This document shows positions 32,558-34,989 of a DNA stretch of 64,000 nt, piece after piece. The translations under genes and the position numbers were made by a program. The stretch comes from Paraescarpia echinospica. Taxonomy: Eukaryota; Annelida; Polychaeta; Sabellida; Siboglinidae. The stretch lies in NCBI GenBank assembly GCA_020002185.1, contig CM034539.1:27478721-27542720 (forward strand). Reading direction: 5' to 3'. The notes under the pieces are model-generated. The model saw only the letters and a list, made by a program, of their open reading frames with translations. It was not told the origin of the DNA and did not search any database. Each line of letters begins with the position of its first letter. The stretch's first letter is position 1.

Positions 32558-33399
32558 CGTCGATGATGATGATGATGACGTCGATTGATGATGATGACGA
32601 TGATGATGATGACGATGATGAGTGAGTGAGTGAGTGAGTGAGTGAGTGAGTGAGTGAGTGAGTGAGTGAGTGAGTGAGTGAGTGAGTGAGTGAGTGAGTG
32701 AGTGAGTGAGTGAGTGAGTGAGTGAGTGAGTGAGTGAGTGAGTGAGTGAGTCAGCCAGCCCGAAGCTTCAGTTCAGCACTCCACCGATTTTTCGCGGCGA
32801 CGTTTATAATTTTGCAACCTCACTAACAACCTCGATTTGCCACCCCCTTGAGGTTCGTCTAAAACCCCACCACTTTCTTCAGGCTCTCCAAAAACCTCGA
32901 TTTGCATCCCCCCGAGGCTCGCCACAAAAACACCTCCAGCCTCACCAAAATCGTTACATTTCATCCATGTGCACCCCCTTCTCTAAATGTTGGGGGGTTA
33001 ACCCTACCTCCAGCCCCTCCACCATATAAATATTACTCCCTAAGCAACCCCCACCTTTTTCCGACGCCTATGCGTAGTATCAAGTCATTGTAAAGACGTG
33101 CCTTGCATGCAGTGCGTGTCGTTTAGAAAGAAATAATCGAATTCGCAGAGGCACATCCCGGTGTCACATCCGTCCATCTCCCAGCACGCTGAGTGTACGT
33201 AGTTGCATTCTAGGGGGCTTGAACATTTACTGCCGTACTGGCCTGGCGTCACGTCGCACACAACTGGTAACATAAATAATATGATATGTATTATCGACAA
33301 ATATCGATACTAACAAAAATGTCCATTACCTGACGGGATAACTTGGCAGAAGACAGTCGTGATAGTAATATGTACCAAATGGTAGAAGACGCACAGCAT
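656..33399 (-). CDS. Secreted cysteine-rich modular protein, five visible exons, 3' end outside window
   Basis: Gene model from splice signals and phase: 33399-33330, 33263-33102, 6208-6062, 1482-1381, 790-656. Exon 1 encodes a signal peptide. Exons 2-4 each carry a cysteine module with spacing close to C-x4/5-C-x5/6-C, and exons 2 and 3 also have a C-x-C pair. This resembles EB or EGF-like modules. Exon 5 is Thr/Asn-rich and mucin-like, with four N-x-T/S sequons. Every junction is phase 1, and exons 2-5 are multiples of three (162, 147, 102, 135 bp). I infer that the protein is extracellular; its partner is unknown. One junction uses a GC donor. The intron between exons 2 and 3 is about 27 kb and contains the NADAR element and many LINEs. 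Further exons may be missed, and the exons could belong to more than one gene. The consistent phase is the main support. Confidence 0.55.
1060..1330. repeat. Degenerate tandem repeat, about 100-bp unit
   Basis: Three imperfect copies of a unit with GAGATTTTTCGCCAGAA (near 1,090 and 1,160) or GCGATTTTCAGCAAAAATTC (near 1,249), each preceded by GGTGCTATTGG-like sequence in the later copies. No coding potential is evident. It lies in the intron between exons 4 and 5 of the Cys-rich gene. Confidence 0.45.
1381..1482 (-). CDS. Cys-rich gene, exon 4
   Basis: The acceptor is TAGCAACAG and the donor AGAA|GTAAGT. The exon is 102 bp, phase 1 to phase 1. It encodes five cysteines in the pattern C-x5-C-x5-C-x2-C-x7-C, including NAQCTDSDLCDKNMTCWKC. 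No stop occurs and the phase fits both neighbours. Confidence 0.55.
1490..2930. other. AT-rich intronic sequence, no gene seen
   Basis: The sequence is AT-rich with a (TA)n tract at about 2,380-2,402. I see no sustained coding frame, RNA gene or recognisable transposon. Confidence 0.5.
2930..3440 (+). mobile_element. Partial copy of the foldback family at 45.2 kb, interrupted
   Basis: From CTTGTCAGATGTTAGTGACG through GAATTTAATATTTC the sequence aligns with the left arm of the foldback at 45,240. After about 3,120 there is unrelated G-rich sequence (near 3,230-3,310). The family then resumes with CATTGCTGTTTGAACATCGC at 3,361. I read this as one arm with an insertion. Confidence 0.5.
3600..3860. 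repeat. 22-bp minisatellite
   Basis: About eleven copies of a 22-bp unit close to TGTTTACTTTGGTTGTTACA plus two bases, with point differences. The unit is not a multiple of three, so all frames stay open and give repetitive spurious proteins. It is not a gene. Confidence 0.85.
3866..4185 (+). mobile_element. tRNA-derived SINE
   Basis: The head has a pol III A-box-like segment (GTAGAGAATTGCTTAGAGC) and a B box (GTTCGAATCCT). A conserved core with CCTTGGGCAAGTTCGTTCAC follows, and the tail has AAAGCGCTTTGAGCAATCC and GCGCTATAGAAG. Other copies lie at 6,690 (minus), 54,303 (plus) and, in part, at 43,240 (minus). The tail resembles core-SINEs seen widely in animals. Confidence 0.75.
4250..4545 (+). 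mobile_element. Possible retroelement 3' end with (AATC)n tail
   Basis: AT-rich sequence ends in a run of five to six AATC units, the form taken by the 3' ends of several LINEs in this window. No RT motif is visible, so this is a weak call. Confidence 0.3.
4875..4942. repeat. Short tandem duplication
   Basis: Two adjacent ~33-bp units begin GTCGGGCCCCTAATCTAGAA. The second unit contains the palindrome CTAGAATTCTAG. They differ at one base. Confidence 0.8.
5160..5705. repeat. CATCGC-type degenerate satellite
   Basis: Dozens of short units related to CATCGC and CATCGCATCGCC are arranged in two blocks. Each block ends with nearly the same sequence (GTGGCGTTGCGAATATTCAC near 5,282 and CTGGCGTTGCGAATTTCCAC near 5,699), so a larger ~420-bp duplication is superimposed. 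The long open frames on both strands are repeat artefacts. Confidence 0.8.
5765..5990. repeat. Dispersed repeat shared with 45.78-45.97 kb
   Basis: Similar blocks such as GAGTATATTTAATTCAG, plus the preceding GTCGCAATAAACTGCGCAGAA segment, recur just outside the right end of the foldback at 45.2 kb. It is probably the flank of an older, larger member of that family. Confidence 0.45.
6062..6208 (-). CDS. Cys-rich gene, exon 3
   Basis: The acceptor is TTTTCCAG and the donor ACCG|GTATGT. The exon is 147 bp, phase 1 to phase 1. It encodes six cysteines with C-x4-C-x5-C-x5-C-x-C spacing (NESCNSDECGSAMECINDEF, then CGCGVGKTYEG). The framework matches exon 2, so the two are probably duplicated modules. 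Confidence 0.6.
6234..6333. repeat. (CTG)n / (CAG)n trinucleotide repeat
   Basis: About 100 bp of CTG units in two tracts, interrupted near the middle by TTGG and GAT variants. On the sense strand of the Cys-rich gene it is a CAG run that ends about 25 bases upstream of the exon 3 acceptor. Confidence 0.9.
6690..6835 (-). mobile_element. tRNA-derived SINE, antisense copy
   Basis: This is the reverse complement of the 3,866 element: CAACGTAGAGTGAACGAACT, then CCCAAGGTTCGACACC and GGATTCGAACACGTG. It is truncated before the tail. Confidence 0.7.
7040..7415 (+). mobile_element. LINE C-terminal fragment with degenerate zinc finger
   Basis: The frame from 7,186 gives NWEEIAADHSTWRQELSRG and then a basic region. 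With a frame change it continues to a decayed Cys/His segment (KNCHS, IGLNSQNRRC). This is the usual C terminus of one class of invertebrate LINE reverse transcriptases. A relative lies at 42,923-43,225. Confidence 0.5.
7973..8070 (+). promoter_or_regulatory. Promoter and leader cassette 1, left arm
   Basis: ATTGGTCAAT (CCAAT-type), an E-box-like TCACGTGATT, a TATA-like TGTATAAG near 8,013 and then TATCACGACGACACC directly before ATG at 8,067. The same order occurs before the second gene at 8,900 and in both right-arm counterparts. Confidence 0.5.
8203..8705 (+). pseudogene. NADAR-domain gene, broken left-arm copy
   Basis: The ATG at 8,203 begins MADFMLETLNYYTPAAFSDS, which matches the right-arm protein. 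The frame runs to about 8,457, where deletions relative to the right arm (about 10 bp and about 60 bp in the EHAYQ region) cause a frameshift and stop. Later parts of the domain are readable in another frame up to about 8,705. This copy cannot make a complete NADAR domain. Confidence 0.8.
8880..8973 (+). promoter_or_regulatory. Promoter and leader cassette 2, left arm
   Basis: TACGTGATTCTCATAATCC is followed by TATATAAG at 8,920 and then GTATCACGACAGTGTT directly before ATG at 8,971. The TATA box lies about 50 bases from the ATG. The right arm repeats this at 16,095-16,170. Confidence 0.55.
8971..10520 (+). pseudogene. Zinc-finger gene, left-arm copy (disrupted)
   Basis: It corresponds to the right-arm gene at 16,095-14,524. 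The first exon starts MANFIRPDF and then jumps, by deletion, into intron sequence. The second exon region (about 9,090-9,297) still encodes CAAFTCTDCSTAFSR but the rest of the finger is lost. The third region (about 9,535-9,840) encodes a Pro/Thr/Ser-rich linker, the basic PTKRRKVLP and HYACCMCGN. A C-terminal part at 10,005-10,500 includes CPGCEIDDPSQFHHD at 10,165-10,209, absent from the right arm. Several stops and frameshifts make it a pseudogene. Confidence 0.6.
10911..11115. repeat. (TCAC)n array, left arm
   Basis: About 200 bp of TCAC units with ACAC variants, mirrored by the GTGA array of the right arm (13,832-14,150). The open frames reading TLTHSLTHS are artefacts. Confidence 0.9.
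11808..11945 (+). pseudogene. Chromodomain-like tail of an integrase, remnant
   Basis: In one frame the sequence reads LYNVEKVLQQRKRG, then VLVKWLGYSFNS, and ends at a TAG at 11,943. The V-E-K-V-L ... basic ... V-K-W-x-G-Y pattern with an N-S-x-x-D-like end is the chromodomain-like C terminus found on integrases of LTR and Polinton-like elements. No integrase catalytic core is recognisable upstream. It is a fragment. Confidence 0.5.
12241..12971 (+). pseudogene. Virus-like-element structural-type protein, decayed
   Basis: One reading frame from 12,241 covers most of this span but has several internal stops (first at 12,403), and the last part shifts frame before ending at 12,971. Visible pieces include FYLTLPSN near the start, GQWECGLVEIQYPHLW, GYYGSPESLMRAIN and a C-terminal FERGRVTMTLHYR. 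From memory I associate this family with unclassified virus-like or Polinton-like elements in invertebrate genomes, next to chromodomain integrases. Its function is not established and a structural role is inference. Confidence 0.5.
12995..13130 (+). pseudogene. Small Gly-rich virus-like-element protein, N-terminal remnant
   Basis: The ATG at 12,995, 24 bases after the previous gene, begins MSRSRTYEDYYVR and meets a stop. It then reads DDGLPVFVGARVQQ and, one frame over, SLGSLFGGLIRSAL. Position and composition fit a second late-type gene of the same element. No function is assigned. Confidence 0.4.
13832..14150. repeat. (GTGA)n array, right arm
   Basis: About 320 bp of GTGA units with a short GAGGAG interruption near 13,992. 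It is longer than its mirror in the left arm, as expected if the arrays drifted after the arms formed. Confidence 0.9.
14524..16095 (-). CDS. Zinc-finger, basic-region protein in right arm (multi-exon)
   Basis: Exon 1, 16095-15997, is in frame from ATG (MANIIRPDLSYAEVAGAHPS) and ends at GTG|GTAAGT. Exon 2, 15883-15660, starts after TTTTAAAAG in the same phase. It has an acidic-proline lead and a finger-like FTCQDCSTAFSREDSW with a basic tail, and its donor is GTG|GTGAGT. A third exon, about 15,270-14,915, carries a Pro/Thr/Ser linker, the NLS-like KRRK at PPTKRRKVLPHYACCMCG and a C2HC-type group with HVHVKQGYC. Its donor is GTAAGC. A fourth, 14,758-14,524, starts after TTGTTTCAG with RQEKERIAAV and an Ala run. 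The exon 2/3 junction phase did not resolve. DNA or RNA binding in the nucleus is inferred. It could already be non-functional. Confidence 0.5.
16090..16175 (-). promoter_or_regulatory. Promoter and leader of right-arm zinc-finger gene
   Basis: On the minus strand: ATCACGTGATTCTCATAATC, then CCTATATAAGA (about 16,147-16,138), then TACCACGACAGAGTT directly before the ATG at 16,095. This matches the left-arm cassette at 8,880. Confidence 0.55.
16553..17161 (-). CDS. NADAR-domain protein, intact right-arm copy (202 aa)
   Basis: A single uninterrupted frame starts at MADVMLKTLNYYTPAAFSDS. Residues ~1-55 are acidic and proline-rich. A NADAR (YbiA-like, DUF1768) domain follows from about residue 56 to 180. 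Seen motifs: FPGADSPLSNFFPC, the Glu-containing TVEHAYQYRKALYHG, TSGWNDLRVQRMRHLLLAKF, and LATGNAELVEF with FWDLD. Known NADAR proteins are N-glycosidases acting on riboflavin-pathway intermediates or ADP-ribose-type modifications. The exact substrate here is unknown. The TxEHAYQ glutamate expected for catalysis is present. It sits behind a copy of the shared promoter and leader. The intact frame, in an element whose other genes are broken, is notable. Confidence 0.85.
   Translation of the reverse strand: MADVMLKTLNYYTPAAFSDSDEDAPSVNQPDVPSSLYAPEPEPQTEPEVAVKPKCVEFPGADSPLSNFFPCRVEAFGQVFNTVEHAYQYRKALYHGDVECADRIKAAKHTPLAKRKSKHIGETTSGWNDLRVQRMRHLLLAKFKASRDLRAVFLATGNAELVEFVLSKEGFWDLDMATKTVETLSGNFRAMCASTICRHRDC
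17275..17360 (-). promoter_or_regulatory. Promoter and leader upstream of right-arm NADAR gene
   Basis: The minus strand carries GTGATCACGTTATTTTTCAC, a weak TATA (TACATAAG, about 17,335-17,328) and TATCACGATGACACC before an ATG at 17,287. A second leader, CACGACAGTACT, directly precedes the NADAR ATG at 17,161. The first ATG opens only a short frame (MANIKLKTTYHRSLTYKQ) and may be a 5' exon or upstream ORF. Confidence 0.45.
17710..18100. other. No gene seen
   Basis: This is sequence between the inverted-repeat element and the dispersed repeat at 18.1 kb. I see no sustained homologous frame. Confidence 0.4.
18100..18830 (+). repeat. Dispersed repeat related to the 58/60-kb family
   Basis: Two diverged monomers contain GACCTTGTTCAAACTTCACT and GCGGAATGGCTCAGTTTTGA. 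The second also has GATAGCTCACCGTCGTAT and GAAGTAGATACAGGG. The same blocks, in the same orientation, occur at 60,180-60,790. Confidence 0.55.
18876..18963. repeat. (TA)n tracts with inverted flanks
   Basis: Two TA runs are joined by CCTGTACTGT. GATATTCAGAAA on the left is complementary to TTTCTGAATATC in the middle, so the first tract lies in a hairpin. Confidence 0.7.
19240..20680. other. AT-rich sequence, no gene; two short direct repeats
   Basis: GACCGATCAACTTTGACCCC at 20,101 and an identical-core copy (AACCGATCAACTTTGACCCC) at 20,177 are 76 bases apart. A (TAA)n tract lies at 19,478-19,498. Nothing coding is supported. Confidence 0.4.
20684..20864. repeat. (AGT)n microsatellite, 3' tail of a LINE
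   Basis: About 180 bp of AGT units with a repeated ATTAGTACTAGTAGTACTAG interruption. It abuts the 3' end of the minus-strand LINE that follows; in that LINE's orientation it is an (ACT)n tail. Confidence 0.9.
20865..22140 (-). mobile_element. LINE, 3' half of RT ORF (decayed)
   Basis: Minus-strand pieces in order from 22,140: HFRNPSISETTYDFLLGDQS, then KYKYLGLILTEYLDYK, KLYDGMVLSIINYGSAVWGT, KYTPSAAVQGETGWKSP and WLSVARLWCRLINMDVSRV. They end in a degenerate NEFHVL-like segment near 21,230. This is the region after the RT fingers and palm of a common invertebrate LINE. Stops break it. Its 3' end runs into (ACT)n. Confidence 0.8.
22215..22390 (+). CDS. Possible terminal exon of an unidentified plus-strand gene
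   Basis: A strong acceptor (TGTATCTGTATTCCAG) is followed by an open frame of 54 codons containing GHQQWTTTIQDAPVSCRIIP and ending in TAA at 22,377. AATAAA overlaps the stop region. The peptide has three cysteines and matches no family I know. No upstream exon was found that fits convincingly, so this stays tentative. Confidence 0.25.
22390..23000. other. AT-rich, no gene seen
   Basis: There is no sustained frame or recognisable element. Confidence 0.4.
23000..23290 (+). repeat. Dispersed repeat with internal units (AACTGACGGAGAT family)
   Basis: It contains two diverged units ending GCAAAACTGACGGAGATAAA and GCCAAACTGACGGAGATGTG, each with a TGGGTCTGCTAGA or GGGCCCGCTAGAT block. Related copies lie at 26,690-26,850 (plus) and 56,150-56,520 (minus). 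Confidence 0.6.
23560..25400 (+). mobile_element. LINE (jockey-like RT), AT-rich and decayed
   Basis: Plus-strand fragments in the expected order: HFPSKIVSFNTHHHK (about 23,660), SRDKLYNKLRTIIPRHK, then KTAKVTPIFKNENKR and NYRPISMLST (about 24,215-24,290), LSKAFDTLDHDILL (about 24,480), NAWLIVNKLSLNIKKYKYML and FNFLGLTINKHLKWNGHI, and last LQKRAIRMITNS (about 25,000). Many stops and frameshifts are present. The YADD motif is lost in a deletion near 24,550. Confidence 0.8.
25400..26690. other. AT-rich, no gene seen
   Basis: Short (TA)n at about 25,806-25,819 and a CATA run near 26,241 are the only structured parts. Confidence 0.4.
26690..26850 (+). repeat. Copy of the AACTGACGGAGAT dispersed repeat
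   Basis: CCCAATGGGCCCGCTAAATT and ACAAACGGAGATGCGTG match the 23.0-kb copy. A short CAGACAGACAGA run follows. Confidence 0.5.
27140..27345. repeat. Two-copy tandem repeat, about 115-bp unit
   Basis: The first unit, from AAGTGGGTCGAAAGCAGGCG, and the second, from AAGCGGGCCGAAAATACGCG, share TTTGGCATG, a GTAAT-TGCAAAAC block and GAACCGG-ACTTA. Confidence 0.65.
27640..29240 (-). mobile_element. LINE reverse transcriptase, 5'-truncated
   Basis: Minus-strand pieces in order from 29,237: SPEMISKKIKMMKENKSP, GIIPIEWKEANNTPLFKNGS, LLETLIRDHMVEFLVKHKLI, VLEGSVLGPILFLICINDL, VLKFADDTKVFRTDADKD (the FADD catalytic motif), MQRRATKLIPELKDLDYERR and NASSVNMFNNKIDSYL. It ends in repeats of ATCTGGTTAA at about 27,640-27,670. 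Several stops are present. The 5' end stops abruptly where another LINE begins. Confidence 0.85.
29241..30315 (+). mobile_element. LINE endonuclease-RT fragment, internally deleted
   Basis: Plus strand from about 29,280: LLRIILNRLKKQSEELLAEA, QTGFRPGRSTTEQICNCRIL, FIDVKTAFDRVWHEGLW, VRQGCFLSPVLFNIYL, then EEVDAFKYLSCTFTKDGRSD. A deletion removes the middle. A C-terminal part follows: RRRGRQRKTWVDSIREWTDL, ending MSPMRPDRSRDELI before (TGAAC)-like repeats. The catalytic A/FADD region is missing. Confidence 0.8.
30440..30700 (+). repeat. Possible LTR remnant with primer-binding-site-like sequence
   Basis: A ~200-bp AT-rich stretch with AATAAA near 30,527 ends in GTGACA and is followed by TGGCGACCCCGACCGAG, which looks like a tRNA primer-binding region. 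A small hairpin TTCCCTGTTCG/CGAACAGGGAA follows. No second LTR or gag/pol was seen. Confidence 0.25.
30880..31245 (+). mobile_element. CR1-like LINE 3' end with (TTA)n tail
   Basis: The frame gives SLRSSVSQRLFVPKTKLNIG, then AFSVAAPTIWNQPPIALKSS and the stop. A 3' UTR with GCGCCTCTGAGCTCAGATTC and TTTAGGCGCTATAGAAGTTT precedes a (TTA)n tail. The same end occurs at 38,050 and, inverted, at 43,508. Confidence 0.8.
31250..31900. other. No gene seen; small relic of a signal-peptide exon
   Basis: The sequence is AT-rich. Near 31,340-31,370, ACATCCTGTTACAGTACTAT resembles the exon at 34,086-34,110. It is probably an old duplicate of that segment. Confidence 0.3.
31905..32200 (+). mobile_element. 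LINE C-terminus running into a (GAGT)n tail
   Basis: The frame reads GHICSMPTGALPKIALRWAA, then DGRRRRGRPKETWPRTVKKE and ADRQQWRSLVNALCATYGTK, and the stop is made by the first TGAGTGAG unit. This is the C terminus of a widespread invertebrate endonuclease-RT LINE. The last codons merge directly into the repeat. Confidence 0.85.
32187..32752. repeat. (GAGT)n and (GAT)n/(GAC)n compound microsatellite
   Basis: GAGT units at 32,187-32,215, GAT-rich units with GAC, GCC and GAGC variants at about 32,245-32,620, and pure TGAG units at about 32,618-32,752. Confidence 0.95.
32755..33085 (+). repeat. C-rich dispersed repeat
   Basis: It contains ~45-bp sub-units such as AAAAACCTCGATTTGCATCC followed by CGAGGCTCGCC, and ends TTTTTCCGACGCCTATGCG. 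A second copy lies at 40,110-40,310 and ends GTTCCGACGCCTATGC. Confidence 0.65.
33102..33263 (-). CDS. Cys-rich gene, exon 2
   Basis: The acceptor is TTATGTTACCAG. The exon is 162 bp, phase 1 to phase 1, with a GC donor (CAAG|GCACGT). It encodes eight cysteines: VCDVTPGQYGSKCSSPLECN, then ACWEMDGCDTGMCLC and NDTHC. The spacing C-x5-C-x6-C-x5-C-x4-C-x-C-x10-C is EB/EGF-like. The GC donor is the only one that joins in frame to exon 3. Confidence 0.6.
33330..33399 (-). CDS. Cys-rich gene, exon 1 (signal peptide)
   Basis: The ATG at 33,399 encodes MLCVFYHLVHITITTVFCQV followed by IPS, a hydrophobic leader with a small-residue end. The donor is TCAG|GTAATG, phase 1. It joins in frame to exon 2 across a 66-bp intron. 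Confidence 0.55.
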
Positions 33400-34080
33400 C
33401 GTTACATAAACACCATGTAATGCGTTCGCTGATCTATACTCGTTGTTTGTTCAAAACGATGAAGGTCGGAAAGAATATGAAGTTCACGTCAATCAATAGG
33501 CCCCAGTCATAATAAGCCAGAATTGTCCAATAATATTCGTTTTGCTATGCTATTGGCATGAGTAGAATGGGTAGACATAAGCATTATTGTGTATGCGTCT
33601 TCTCTACGTCGCCAAATCAATGACGCAGGGGCCTTTTTCGAGAGGATTTTGCAGCGCGCGCGTGTTGTTATAGCACGTTTTACGTATTACGCCTTCATTG
33701 CGTTTTACGTATTATGTGCACCGTACGTTTACCCCATAAAATATGTATTTAGAAAATATTTAGGCATTACGTTCTACTCTAGGGGTCGTTGATTAATCCA
33801 TGAAAATTTGGGTATTGAGGTTCAAGCCGTCTAAAAGAGAAACGTTAAGATACATACGTTAGGTCGACTATAGTTAGATACGAGATGGCTACTTGTTAGC
33901 ACGGATGTAACGAACGATTGAACTATCGAAACAAACGTTTTGACATCTTCTCCTGTCTGTTTGTTTGGCACTTTGAGTGCGAAGAACAGAGGCAGGTTGA
34001 ACAGTATTGCCAACGGGGAAGTAAGGTTGTGGAAGTGTATGAGGAGAAGCCATGAGAAATAGCTTGCAAATCATGAGTGA
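33400..34080. other. No gene seen
   Basis: This is the putative 5' region of the Cys-rich gene. I see no clear promoter element. CGTTTTACGTATTACG and a near copy occur around 33,680-33,715. Confidence 0.35.
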
Positions 34081-34085
34081 CTTAC

Positions 34086-34146
34086 ATCCCGTTACAGCAC
34101 TGTGAGACACCGCCATCAGCAGGAAATTTAGAATAAAGAGCGCCAT
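34086..34146 (-). CDS. Alternative or additional signal-peptide exon
   Basis: The ATG at 34,146 encodes MALFILNFLLMAVSHSAVTG and ends at GGAT|GTAAGT in phase 1, like exon 1 of the Cys-rich gene 690 bases downstream. It could be an alternative first exon of that gene or the start of a neighbouring paralogue. The ATG lies at the edge of a dispersed repeat that runs on to 34,380. Confidence 0.4.
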
Positions 34147-34420
34147 GTTTTAAAATGACGGACATGTGAATGTCGGCGAAAGTCAAAAGTAATATATATA
34201 TTTGAAATCGCCTTAACTGAAAACTCTATTTGGACGTTAACCACGCGGCTCTAGATTACGTCGTTCTTAAGATAGGTGAATGATACGCTTTGACGGACGC
34301 CATATTAAAAAATGGCGGACATATCAATGACAGCAAAGTTTAAATTTAATATTTTTTAAACCGCTGTCTACAAACCTATATCTGAATCAGAATCAGAATC
34401 AATTTATTTGACCTATAAAT
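34140..34420. repeat. Dispersed repeat and (GAATCA)n
   Basis: Two partial units with GCCATGTTTTAAAATGACGG and GCCATATTAAAAAATGGCGG resemble 39,000-39,080. A GAATCA run at 34,385-34,400 looks like the 3' tail of a minus-strand retroelement relic. Confidence 0.4.
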
Positions 34421-34989
34421 ACGATACATATACAATGAATAATGTAAGTAATAGATAAGGTCGGGATACTTCCATTAAGATATACAATACGCTAGTACAA
34501 CAGCCACCCCATAATTATAAACAACAACAAAACTTACATGACACAAATCAGAATAGCATATGACTTGTTTTTACAGTTGATAATTACTCAATGTATCAAC
34601 ATGCATACATATTACAAGGACTGCCTATCTTGGCTCCGGTTCAACATTTATAATTAAATAAAGTAGGCTTTATTGTTAAAATTGAGACTCTACCGATCTT
34701 GTAAATATAATTTAGTTTTTGACTTACGCCTTAGCCTTAGCTTTGGGCTTAATATTTTTACTATTTATTATCTATATGATATATAATTATATGTTTTTTG
34801 TCTATTCATTTCTATTAAATATGATAATAGTCTAACATAATTATGTCACCATTATTCTTATTGGGTGTTTTTTGCTTGTCTTGCTCTGTTGCTGTAAGGA
34901 ATAACGATTTTGTTTTATGCAAACCATTGACATATAATCATTTTAATGTGCTTTTCCTAATCACACTAGAATCCATCATTCTATTTCAA

